In this document: positions 6,742 to 14,764 of the stretch, in pieces
Position numbering within the stretch: position 1 is the stretch's first letter
Layout of the letters: each line of letters starts with the position of its first letter
Position numbers and translations under genes: made by a program
Assembly: GCF_041224545.1 (NCBI RefSeq)
Contig: NZ_JBGFGP010000167.1
Span: 17,221-81,220, forward strand
Direction: 5' to 3'
DNA: 64,000 nt
Source: Sedimentitalea sp041224545
GTDB taxonomy: Bacteria > Pseudomonadota > Alphaproteobacteria > Rhodobacterales > Rhodobacteraceae
The notes under the pieces: model-generated
The model's input: only the letters and a program-made list of their open reading frames with translations
What the model was told of the DNA's origin: nothing
Databases searched by the model: none

Positions 6742-9186
6742 ATGGCGGAGTTTCCGACGCAGGCCCGCGTGGTCATCATCGGCGGTGGCGCGGTTGGTGC
6801 ATCATCGCTCTATCACCTTGCCAGGGCGGGTTGGACCGACTGCGTCCTGCTGGAAAAGAACGAGTTGACGGCGGGATCGACCTGGCACGCCGCGGGCAAT
6901 GTGCCCACCTTTTCCACAAGCTGGTCGATCATGAATATGCAGCGCTATTCGACCGAGCTTTATCGAGGACTGGCCGAAGAGGTCGACTATCCGATGAATT
7001 ACCATGTCACCGGCTCGATCCGGCTGGGACACAGCCGGGAACGGGTGCAGGAATTCGAGCGGGCAAAGGGCATGGGCCGCTATCAGGGCATGGATATCGA
7101 GATGATGTCGCCGAAAGAGGCGCAGGACATCTATCCGTTTCTCGAACTGCATGACCTTCAGGGTGTGCTCTATGATCCCAACGATGGCGACATCGATCCC
7201 AGCCAGTTGACACAGGCTCTGGCCAAGGGCGCGCGCGATATGGGCGCGCGGATCGAACGGTTCTGCCCGGCCACCGGTGTCAGCCGCGAAAACGGAGAAT
7301 GGATCGTACACACCCACAAGGGCGACATCCGGTGCGAATACGTGGTCAACGCCGCCGGATATTACGCCCAGCAGGTCGGCGAATGGTTCAAACCCTATGG
7401 CGGGCGCACCGTTCCGATGATGGTGATGAGCCATCAATACATGCTGACCGACGAGATACCCGAGATCGAAGCGTTCACACGGGATCATGGCAAGCTGCCC
7501 TTGCTGCGAGATGTCGACAGCTCTTATTACCTGCGACAGGAAAAAACCGGTCTGAACCTTGGTCCGTACGAGCGCAACTGCAAGGCGCACTGGATCACCC
7601 CGGACGATCCGTTTCCCGAGGATTTCAGCTTTCAGCTCTATCCGGACGATCTGGAGCGTCTGGAATGGTATATCGAAGACGCCATGGCGCGGGTGCCGCT
7701 GCTGGGGCGGGTGGGTGTGAACAAGGTCATCAACGGCCCGATCCCCTATGCGCCGGACGGCTTGCCTCTGATCGGGCCGATGCCGGGCGTGCCCAATGCG
7801 TTCGAAGCCTGCGTCTTTACCTTTGGCATTGCCCAATCGGGCGGGGCGGGCAAGGTGCTGGCCGAATGGATCACCGAGGGTCAGACCGAATGGGATATGT
7901 GGGCGGTCGATCCGCGCCGCTATACCGACTATACCGACAGCGATTATTGCATCGCCAAGGGCATGGAGACCTATGGCCACGAATACGCGATGCATTTCCC
8001 GTGGCATTCATGGCCCGCTGGCCGTGACAGGAAACTGTCGCCCGTACATGACAAGGTCAGGGAACTTGGCGGGGTGATGGGCGCCTATAATGGTTGGGAG
8101 CGCGCCAACTGGTTTGCAAAGCCGGGCGATGACACCAGCGAAGAGACAACCCAGACATGGAATCGCGCGGGACCGTGGGAGGCGCGCATCCGCGAGGAAT
8201 GCGAGGCCGTTCGGGATCACGTGGGGGTGCTGGACCTGCCCGGTTTCTCGCGCTTCAATCTGGGTGGCGTGGGCGCGGCAGAGTGGTTGCGCACACGTAT
8301 CGCCGGCGGATTGCCCCGGCCGGGACGCATGAATCTGGCCTATTTCGCGGACGAGCGCGGCCGCGTCGTCACCGAGATGAGCGTCATGCGTCATTCCGAA
8401 GATTTCTTTACCCTGATCACCGCCGCCAGCGCGCAATGGCACGACTGGGACCTGCTGCAATCGACCTTGCCGAACGGTGTCGATCTGACCGATCAGACGC
8501 GCGACTATTCCGCGCTGATTGTGACCGGCCCCGACTCCCGCGCGCTCTTTGCAGCGCTGGCCCCTGACGCGGATCTGACCCTCCCCTGGCTCTCGCATCA
8601 GCCGGCAGAGGTGGCTGGTCAACCTGCCGCATTGGCACGGGTCAGTTTTGCGGGTGAGCTGGGTTGGGAAATTCATGCCGCGAACGAACACATCCCGGCG
8701 ATTTATCAGGCGGTTCTGGACGCAGGCGCGCGGCCATTCGGGATGTTCGCACTGAACAGCCTGCGCATCGAAAAAGGCTATCGCGCATGGAAGGGCGATT
8801 TGTCGACCGATTACTCGCTGCTCGAAGCCGGTCTTGAGCGTTTCGTGAAACTGGACAAGATCGAGGACTTTCCGGGGAAGGTGGCGTTGCAGGCCGAGAA
8901 ACAGCGGGGCAGCGCCAAGCGGTTTGTCACTCTGCTGGTTGATGCAGGGGACGCGGATGCCCCCTATATGTCGACGCTTTGGCATGATGGTGAGGTCGTC
9001 GGTGAGACCACATCGGGCGCGTGGGGCTATCGCATTGGCGGATCGGTCGCACTTGGCATGTTGCGCAGCGACCTGGCCGTGCCCGGCACACGGATCGAGG
9101 TTGAAATCTATGGCGAACGCCGGCCCGCCACCGTGCAACCTGATCAGCCGTTGTGGGATCCCGGGAATGAAAGGTTGCGTGCATGA
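6742..9186 (+). CDS. Dimethylglycine/sarcosine dehydrogenase-like FAD and folate enzyme (paralogue 1)
   Basis: The 814-residue protein joins an N-terminal FAD-dependent DAO domain (GGGAVG at 14-19) to a C-terminal GcvT-type folate-binding region (from about residue 430). STWHAAG carries His49 at the place where FAD is covalently bound in mammalian dimethylglycine dehydrogenase. Such enzymes oxidatively remove N-methyl groups and pass the C1 unit to tetrahydrofolate. Other family landmarks are SYYLRQEKTGLNLGPYE, NGPIPYAPDGLPLIGP and RVSFAGELGWEIH. GGAGGAG precedes the ATG. After WHAAG the sequence reads NVPTFSTSW, unlike paralogue 2 (LIAQLRATA), suggesting a different substrate. It overlaps the next gene by 4 bp. 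Confidence 0.85.
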   Translation: MAEFPTQARVVIIGGGAVGASSLYHLARAGWTDCVLLEKNELTAGSTWHAAGNVPTFSTSWSIMNMQRYSTELYRGLAEEVDYPMNYHVTGSIRLGHSRERVQEFERAKGMGRYQGMDIEMMSPKEAQDIYPFLELHDLQGVLYDPNDGDIDPSQLTQALAKGARDMGARIERFCPATGVSRENGEWIVHTHKGDIRCEYVVNAAGYYAQQVGEWFKPYGGRTVPMMVMSHQYMLTDEIPEIEAFTRDHGKLPLLRDVDSSYYLRQEKTGLNLGPYERNCKAHWITPDDPFPEDFSFQLYPDDLERLEWYIEDAMARVPLLGRVGVNKVINGPIPYAPDGLPLIGPMPGVPNAFEACVFTFGIAQSGGAGKVLAEWITEGQTEWDMWAVDPRRYTDYTDSDYCIAKGMETYGHEYAMHFPWHSWPAGRDRKLSPVHDKVRELGGVMGAYNGWERANWFAKPGDDTSEETTQTWNRAGPWEARIREECEAVRDHVGVLDLPGFSRFNLGGVGAAEWLRTRIAGGLPRPGRMNLAYFADERGRVVTEMSVMRHSEDFFTLITAASAQWHDWDLLQSTLPNGVDLTDQTRDYSALIVTGPDSRALFAALAPDADLTLPWLSHQPAEVAGQPAALARVSFAGELGWEIHAANEHIPAIYQAVLDAGARPFGMFALNSLRIEKGYRAWKGDLSTDYSLLEAGLERFVKLDKIEDFPGKVALQAEKQRGSAKRFVTLLVDAGDADAPYMSTLWHDGEVVGETTSGAWGYRIGGSVALGMLRSDLAVPGTRIEVEIYGERRPATVQPDQPLWDPGNERLRA

Positions 9187-10079
9187 GCGAGATCACCCTT
9201 CTTGACGGTGCGATCGGGCAGGAACTGGTGCGGCGCAGCGGAGATCGCGCAACGCCACTCTGGTCCACGCGCGTGATGATCGACAAGCCCGGGCTGGTCG
9301 AGGACGTGCACAGCATCTATTTCAGGGCAGGCGCGACCGTGGCCACCACCAACACCTATGCCGTGCATCGCAGCCGTCTCGCGCGGGTGGGATTGCAGGA
9401 TCAGGTCCTGCCGCTGATCGATGTCGCTCTGACGCAGGCAACGAGGGCGCGGGACGCCCACGGACACGGTCGCATCGCGGGGTCGCTTGGGCCGCTGCTT
9501 GCGACCTACCGGCCGGATTTGCGACCCGATCCGGCCGAGGCCGAAGAGAAATTCGGCGCGTTGATCGGGGCGATGGAGGACCGCGTCGACCTGTTTCTGA
9601 TCGAAACCGTGTCATCGTTGCTCGAAGCCGAAGGCATCTTGCGCGCGACGGCGAAATCAACCCGGCCCGTATGGTTGTCGATGACGGTCGACGATGATGA
9701 CGGGACATGCCTGCGATCCGGCGAACCGCTTGCCGATATCGCGCCTTTGCTTGACCGTTTCGATCCGCAGGCGGTCCTGCTCAACTGCTCCCGCCCGGAA
9801 GCTTTCGCGCAGGGGATGCCGATACTGGCAGGCTTCGGTCGGCCGTTTGGTGGCTATGCAAACGGCTTCACGCGGATTTCCGAGGGGTTTCTCAGGGATG
9901 CGCCGACGGTGGACGCCCTTGAGCAACGGGTGGACCTCGGCCCCGAGGCCTATGCGGACCATGTGATGCGGTGGATCGGGCAGGGGGCCACGATTGTCGG
10001 CGGTTGCTGTGAAGTCGGGCCGGATCACGTCGCGGAACTGTCCCGTCGGCTGCGCGCGGACGGGCACACCATCATCTGA
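9183..10079 (+). CDS. Homocysteine S-methyltransferase family protein (betaine-type candidate)
   Basis: The 298-residue protein is a zinc-dependent methyltransferase of the Pfam S-methyl_trans family. The three zinc-binding cysteines are present: Cys202 in LLNCS and Cys275/Cys276 in GGCCEVGPDH. The N-terminus (LLDGAIGQELVRR) and TTNTYAVHRSRL match the family core. Its ATG overlaps the stop of dehydrogenase paralogue 1 (ATGA). Because it is flanked by two dimethylglycine/sarcosine dehydrogenase homologues, a betaine-homocysteine methyltransferase role (betaine to dimethylglycine, homocysteine to methionine) is the simplest hypothesis. S-methylmethionine is an alternative donor. Confidence 0.85.
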   Translation: MSEITLLDGAIGQELVRRSGDRATPLWSTRVMIDKPGLVEDVHSIYFRAGATVATTNTYAVHRSRLARVGLQDQVLPLIDVALTQATRARDAHGHGRIAGSLGPLLATYRPDLRPDPAEAEEKFGALIGAMEDRVDLFLIETVSSLLEAEGILRATAKSTRPVWLSMTVDDDDGTCLRSGEPLADIAPLLDRFDPQAVLLNCSRPEAFAQGMPILAGFGRPFGGYANGFTRISEGFLRDAPTVDALEQRVDLGPEAYADHVMRWIGQGATIVGGCCEVGPDHVAELSRRLRADGHTII

Positions 10080-10125
10080 GCCGGAACCGACCGGGGCGCA
10101 TCTTACCTAATTGGGGAAACCATCA

Positions 10126-12564
10126 ATGACCAAACTTCCTGACGCGGCCCGCGTCGTTATCATCGGTGGCGGTGTCGTGGGCTGTTCCGTCGCCTACCAT
10201 CTGGCGCGGCTTGGCTGGACCGATATCGTGCTGCTCGAACGCAAGCAACTGACCAGCGGCACAACCTGGCACGCGGCCGGATTGATCGCGCAATTGCGGG
10301 CCACGGCGAACATGACGCGATTGGCCAAGTACAGCCAGGAGCTATATGGAAAGCTCGAGGCTGAGACCGGCGTGGCAACAGGCTTCAAGCGCGTCGGGTC
10401 CATCACCGTTGCCTTGACCGACGAGCGGCGCGAGGAACTGTTCCGCTCGGCGGCGATGGCGCGCGCCTTTGGCGTCGATATCGAAGAGATAACCCCGTCG
10501 GAGGTCGGTGAACGCTATCCGCATCTGAATCTGGATGGCGTGGTGGCAGGGGTCTACCTTGACAAGGACGGTCAGGGCGATCCGGCCAATATCGCGCTCG
10601 CGCTGGCCAAGGGCGCGCGCCAGCGCGGAGCGGTTATTGCCGAACATACGCGGGTCACGGGGGTGCGGCGTGACGGGCGGCGGATCACCGGGGTCGATTA
10701 TGAAAACGCGTCCGGCGGCGGGCATATCGCCTGTGACCATGTGGTGAACTGTGCCGGCATGTGGGGTCATCAGGTGGGCCGGATGCTGGGCACCAACGTC
10801 CCGCTGCAAGCGTGCGAGCATTTCTATATCGTGTCAGAACCGGTGGACGGGCTGACGCAATTGCCGGTTCTGCGGGTGCCGGATGAATGCGCCTATTACA
10901 AGGAAGACGCGGGCAAGATGATGCTGGGCGCGTTTGAACCGGTATCCAAACCATGGGGGCCGATCCCCGAGAATTTCGAATTTGACCAGTTGCCCGAGGA
11001 TTTCGATCACTTTGAACCCATTCTGGAGATGGCGGTGAACCGGCTGCCGCTGCTGGGCAATGCAGGGATCCACACCTTCTTCAACGGTCCGGAGAGCTTT
11101 ACTCCGGATGACGCCTATCATCTGGGGCGGGCCCCCGAGATGGAGAATGTCTGGGTCGCCGCGGGGTTCAACTCGGTCGGGATCCAGTCCGCGGGTGGCG
11201 CGGGCATGGCACTGGCGCAGTGGATGGAGGACGGAGAGAAACCGTTCGACCTTGGCGATGTGGACATTTCGCGGATGCAACCGTTTCAGGGCAACACGCG
11301 TTACCTGACCGAGCGCGCAACGGAAACGCTGGGCCTGCTCTATGCCGATCACTTCCCCTATCGGCAAAAGGCCACCGCGCGCGGGGTTCGGCGCTCGCCG
11401 TTTCATGCGCATCTCGCCGGGCGTGGCGCGGTGTTCGGCGAACTGGCGGGTTGGGAGAGGGCGAACTGGTTCGCGCGCGACGATCAGCCGGCGGAGTACC
11501 AGTATACGTGGAAACGACAGAACTTCTTTGAGAATGTCGCTGCCGAGGTCAACGCCGTGCGGATCAATGTCGGCATGTATGATATGTCGTCCTTTGGCAA
11601 GCTGCGCGTCGAGGGGCGGGATGCCGAGGCGTTCCTGAACCATGTCTGCGGGGCGGATATGTCGGTGCCGGTGGGGCGCATCGTCTATACCCAATTCCTG
11701 AACGTGCGGGGCGGGATTGAGGCGGATGTGACCGTGACCCGCCTGTCGGAAACCGCCTATCTCGTGGTGACACCCGCCGCGACCCGGCTGGCGGATGAAA
11801 CCTGGATGCGGCGGCATGTGGGTGACAGGGCGGTGGTGATCACCGATGTCACGGCGGCAGAGGGCGTGCTGGCGGTGATGGGACCAAACGCACGCAAGCT
11901 GCTGCAGGCGGTGTCGCCCAGCGACATGAGCAACGAGTCGCACCCCTTTGGCACCGCGCGCGAGATCGAACTGGGCCTGGGGCTGGCGCGGGCGCACCGG
12001 GTGTCTTACGTGGGCGAGCTGGGCTGGGAGATTTATGTCGGTGCCGACATGGCGGCCCATGCCTTTGAAACGCTTTCCCGCGCGGGCGAGTCTTTCGGGC
12101 TGACCCTGTGCGGGATGCACATGATGGATTGTGCGCGGATCGAAAAGGGTTTCCGTCATTTCGGTCATGACATCACCTGCGAGGATCATGTGCTCGAAGC
12201 GGGGCTGGGCTTTGCGGTCAAGACCGCCAAGCCCGGTTTCGTGGGGCGCGACGCCGTGCTGGCCAGGAAAGAGGAGGGGCTGGGCCGCAGGATGCTGCAA
12301 TTCAAGCTGCGCGACGGCGAGCCGCTGCTCTATCACAACGAGCCGGTCCTGCGCGATGGCGAGATCGTCGGCTACCTGTCTTCGGGGGCCTACGGTCATC
12401 ACCTGGGGGCGGCGATGGGCCTGGGGTATGTGCCGTGCCGGGGGGAAACCGCAGCGGATGTGCTGGCCTCGCGCTACGAGATCGACGTGGCCGGCGTGCG
12501 GGTCGCGGCGGAGGCGTCTCTGAAGCCGATGTACGACCCCGGATCGAAGCGGGTGCGGATGTAA
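10126..12564 (+). CDS. Dimethylglycine/sarcosine dehydrogenase-like FAD and folate enzyme (paralogue 2)
   Basis: The 812-residue protein has the same architecture as paralogue 1: an N-terminal FAD domain (GGGVVG at 14-19, TTWHAAG with His49 as putative covalent FAD site) and a C-terminal GcvT-like folate-binding part (from about 440, with SSFGKLRVEG, RVSYVGELGWEIYVG and a DCARIEKGFRHFGHD segment). It should remove an N-methyl group from dimethylglycine or sarcosine and produce methylene-tetrahydrofolate. The start at 10126 follows a GGGGA site; an upstream TTG at 10111 is less likely. It is the last gene of the operon, 46 bp after the methyltransferase gene, with a strong hairpin downstream. 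Confidence 0.85.
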   Translation: MTKLPDAARVVIIGGGVVGCSVAYHLARLGWTDIVLLERKQLTSGTTWHAAGLIAQLRATANMTRLAKYSQELYGKLEAETGVATGFKRVGSITVALTDERREELFRSAAMARAFGVDIEEITPSEVGERYPHLNLDGVVAGVYLDKDGQGDPANIALALAKGARQRGAVIAEHTRVTGVRRDGRRITGVDYENASGGGHIACDHVVNCAGMWGHQVGRMLGTNVPLQACEHFYIVSEPVDGLTQLPVLRVPDECAYYKEDAGKMMLGAFEPVSKPWGPIPENFEFDQLPEDFDHFEPILEMAVNRLPLLGNAGIHTFFNGPESFTPDDAYHLGRAPEMENVWVAAGFNSVGIQSAGGAGMALAQWMEDGEKPFDLGDVDISRMQPFQGNTRYLTERATETLGLLYADHFPYRQKATARGVRRSPFHAHLAGRGAVFGELAGWERANWFARDDQPAEYQYTWKRQNFFENVAAEVNAVRINVGMYDMSSFGKLRVEGRDAEAFLNHVCGADMSVPVGRIVYTQFLNVRGGIEADVTVTRLSETAYLVVTPAATRLADETWMRRHVGDRAVVITDVTAAEGVLAVMGPNARKLLQAVSPSDMSNESHPFGTAREIELGLGLARAHRVSYVGELGWEIYVGADMAAHAFETLSRAGESFGLTLCGMHMMDCARIEKGFRHFGHDITCEDHVLEAGLGFAVKTAKPGFVGRDAVLARKEEGLGRRMLQFKLRDGEPLLYHNEPVLRDGEIVGYLSSGAYGHHLGAAMGLGYVPCRGETAADVLASRYEIDVAGVRVAAEASLKPMYDPGSKRVRM

Positions 12565-12583
12565 CTCGTTCGAGTCTTTCATG

Positions 12584-12608
12584 GTCCGGCGTTCAGGGAA
12601 CGCCGGAC
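12584..12608 (+). terminator. Terminator hairpin at the end of the demethylation operon
   Basis: GTCCGGCGTT and AACGCCGGAC form a perfect 10-bp stem with a CAGGG loop, 20 bp after the stop codon at 12564. No U-tract follows directly; instead there is a motif of the type CCTCCGGCGGGGATATTTTC and an A-rich stretch. Confidence 0.6.
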
Positions 12609-12647
12609 GGCCTCCGGCGGGGATATTTTCAGCAGGAAAAAAAGATA

Positions 12648-13058
12648 TCAGGACAAGGCCTTGCGGAATTCGAGAAAACGCGGGTCGGTGCCGACGCGTG
12701 CGTTCATCGCCTCGCGCAGGGCGCTGACGCTTTTGAGCGGGCGCATGGCGACCTCGAAGACCTGGATCAGACCGTCATCGTTCAGGGTGATCAGATCCAC
12801 GCCAACCGCGTCGAGATCGCCGATCCTGCATTGAAATTCGAGGGCCCAGTCAACGCCTGACCCCATGATGCGCCGATAGTGAAAATCTCTGAACACCTGA
12901 CCCACATGGCCGAGCACGGCAGCGACCGGCGCGCGTCCGGTCCAGGTGGCGTAGTATGTCGGCGGCATGAACCGGATGTCTTCGGCGAGCAGCTCGGCGA
13001 TCAGGGTATCGTCGCCCTTGGCAACGACCTCCTGTATGCGAGTGATGGTCGGGTGCAT
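12648..13058 (-). CDS. SnoaL-like / NTF2-fold protein
   Basis: The 136-residue protein starts MHPTITRIQEVVAKGD and has the features of a small NTF2-like cone fold: an N-terminal helix, DTLIAELLAEDIRFMPPTYYATWTGR, and the pattern of hydrophobic strands ending DDGLIQVFEVAMRPL. Proteins of this group act as small isomerases or hydrolases or bind ligands, and the function here is not predictable. AAGGAG with a 7-base spacing supports the start at 13058; the much longer open frame upstream is a shadow of the pseudouridine synthase gene. Confidence 0.75.
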   Translation of the reverse strand: MHPTITRIQEVVAKGDDTLIAELLAEDIRFMPPTYYATWTGRAPVAAVLGHVGQVFRDFHYRRIMGSGVDWALEFQCRIGDLDAVGVDLITLNDDGLIQVFEVAMRPLKSVSALREAMNARVGTDPRFLEFRKALS

Positions 13059-13167
13059 GGTCTTGCTCCTTGGTCGTGGATACGCAACCGTCGCCGATGG
13101 CCGGGCATCCCGCAAGCCGGACGTTACGGGAGCTTGTCCTCGTCGCCGCTGGGGGATAGGCAGGCGC

Positions 13168-13821
13168 ATGGCCGTTTCCAGCGCATACACCCCGCCCGAC
13201 ACGCCCCTTGAGGTGTTACATGACGACGCGCAGCTTCTGGTGGTGAACAAGCCCGCGGGCCTGCTCAGCGTGCCGGGAAAGGGCGCGCATCTTGCCGATT
13301 GCCTGTTGTCGCGCCTGCAGGCCGTCTTTCCCGAAACGCTGTTGGTGCATCGGCTGGATCGCGACACGTCCGGCGTCATGGTCTTTGCGTTGACCCCGCA
13401 TGCACAGCGCCATCTGGGACTGCAATTCGAGAAGCGGCAGACGCGCAAGACCTATGTCGCGCGGCTTGACGGCAAGCTGGAACCGAAAACAGGGACGGTC
13501 GATCTGCCCCTGGTCGTCGATTGGGAAAACCGGCCGCGACAGAAGGTATGTCATGACACCGGCCGGCACGCGGAAACCGGTTGGCGGGTGTTGCGCCATG
13601 ACGGCGCGACGACCCGGGTGCGGCTGATGCCCAAGACCGGGCGCAGTCACCAGCTGCGGGTGCATATGCTGTCGCTCGGGCATCCCATACTGGGCGATCC
13701 GTTATATGCTGCGGGGGCAGCGGCGGCGCATCCGCGCATGTACCTGCATTCCGAGGAGTTGCGGCTCAAACATCCGGATGGCGGCGCGTCGATGAAATTT
13801 CGCGCGCGGCCGGATTTCTGA
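13168..13821 (+). CDS. rluA: RluA-family pseudouridine synthase
   Basis: The 217-residue protein isomerises uridine to pseudouridine in RNA. The catalytic Asp64 lies in HRLDRDTSG, the same position number as in E. coli RluA, and the motifs VVNKPAGLLSVPG, RPRQKVCHDTG and TGRSHQLRVHML match RluA closely. RluA modifies 23S rRNA U746 and tRNA U32. There is no S4 domain, and the length fits RluA rather than RluC/D. The start at 13168 is preceded by a G-rich AGGCAGG site. It converges with the fucosyltransferase-like gene, with only 5 bp between their stop codons. Confidence 0.9.
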   Translation: MAVSSAYTPPDTPLEVLHDDAQLLVVNKPAGLLSVPGKGAHLADCLLSRLQAVFPETLLVHRLDRDTSGVMVFALTPHAQRHLGLQFEKRQTRKTYVARLDGKLEPKTGTVDLPLVVDWENRPRQKVCHDTGRHAETGWRVLRHDGATTRVRLMPKTGRSHQLRVHMLSLGHPILGDPLYAAGAAAAHPRMYLHSEELRLKHPDGGASMKFRARPDF

Positions 13822-13826
13822 GACGG

Positions 13827-14666
13827 TCAGGCGGCGATCTTCATCCAGCGATCCGGCAGGATGTCGGGGTTGACCAGCCTGGGATCCCCGAACCAGCGGG
13901 CGGGTCCCGCCACCCGTTTGTCGGGGTTGGCGTTCAGCCAGGCGCCCCACCACGAGAAGGATGAGTTGCCGATGATGTTGTGATCGCACAGGCTCATCAG
14001 GCGCATGTCTTCGAAATCGGTTTCGGCACCGTTGATATCGACCACCACCCGGGCACAGGGCAGCGGCAGGTTGTCGCGCACCCAGTCCGGGTCATCCGAG
14101 AAAACGAACACCGTGGGGGTTTTGGTCAGCCCTTGGATGATGCGGGCGAGCGCGGCATCGTAATAGGCCTGATCGCACAGGGTGTGTGCGCCGAGGGCGA
14201 GATAATCGCCACGCCGGACGTGCAATGCGATCGCCAGCCCGTCCTTGATCCGGGCGGCCATATCGGCGTTCGCTGATGTGGTGAAGGCGGGAAAGGTGAA
14301 ATCGCGGCGAATATCCGCCGCGGCATGGGTGAAATAGCGCTCGCTCTGCCAATAGCCGTGCAGATAGCTGCCATCGGTGAACCGTTCGAATTCCGGGTTG
14401 TAGCCCAGACCCTTTTCACGACGGAACCGTGAACTGGTCAGGCGCCAGGCGGCATAGCGCAACGGGGCTTCGGATTTGAGCGGCGGCAGCGCGTCGGGGT
14501 CGTCCAGCGGCAGGTCGAAGACGCGCGTCAGAACCCCTTCGCCCCGTGACAATGCCAGACGTGTGTCCAGCGCGACGCTGGTGCCAAGCCGTGCAGACAG
14601 CCCGCGTGCGGCCGCGTATTGAAACATCTGGTTGCCAAGACGGCCGTGCAGGCGGGTGGTGATCAT
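13827..14666 (-). CDS. Alpha-1,2-fucosyltransferase-like glycosyltransferase (GT11)
   Basis: The 279-residue protein has the three GT11 signatures: GRLGNQMFQYAAARGL at the N-terminus, the nucleotide-sugar motif HVRRGDY around residue 150, and NSSFSWWGAWL near residue 235. GT11 enzymes transfer L-fucose from GDP-fucose onto galactose in cell-surface glycans; some homologues use other donors. No membrane segment or signal peptide is evident, consistent with a cytoplasmic enzyme. A GAGGCAGGA site precedes the ATG. No GDP-fucose synthesis genes are nearby, so this is an isolated glycan gene. Confidence 0.85.
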   Translation of the reverse strand: MITTRLHGRLGNQMFQYAAARGLSARLGTSVALDTRLALSRGEGVLTRVFDLPLDDPDALPPLKSEAPLRYAAWRLTSSRFRREKGLGYNPEFERFTDGSYLHGYWQSERYFTHAAADIRRDFTFPAFTTSANADMAARIKDGLAIALHVRRGDYLALGAHTLCDQAYYDAALARIIQGLTKTPTVFVFSDDPDWVRDNLPLPCARVVVDINGAETDFEDMRLMSLCDHNIIGNSSFSWWGAWLNANPDKRVAGPARWFGDPRLVNPDILPDRWMKIAA

Positions 14667-14727
14667 CGGTCCTGCCTCGGGAAGGGATATTGCCGGCGCC
14701 GGCGGATTGCACGGATGGCGCCGCCGT

Positions 14728-14755
14728 CTGCCGGCCCCGGAACGGGGGCCGGCAG
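14728..14755 (-). terminator. Hairpin downstream of the aldehyde dehydrogenase gene
   Basis: CTGCCGGCCCC and GGGGCCGGCAG can pair over 11 bp. The hairpin begins 10 bp after the stop of the minus-strand aldehyde dehydrogenase gene and lies in the region between it and the GT11 gene. There is no U-run, so it is a strong stem rather than a classical intrinsic terminator. Confidence 0.55.
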
Positions 14756-14764
14756 ATAGGTACC

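Noticed and set aside
10834..12582. 582-residue minus-strand open frame over dehydrogenase paralogue 2
   Set aside because: It is antisense to the GcvT-like part of a clear gene; long stop-free antisense frames are common at this GC content.
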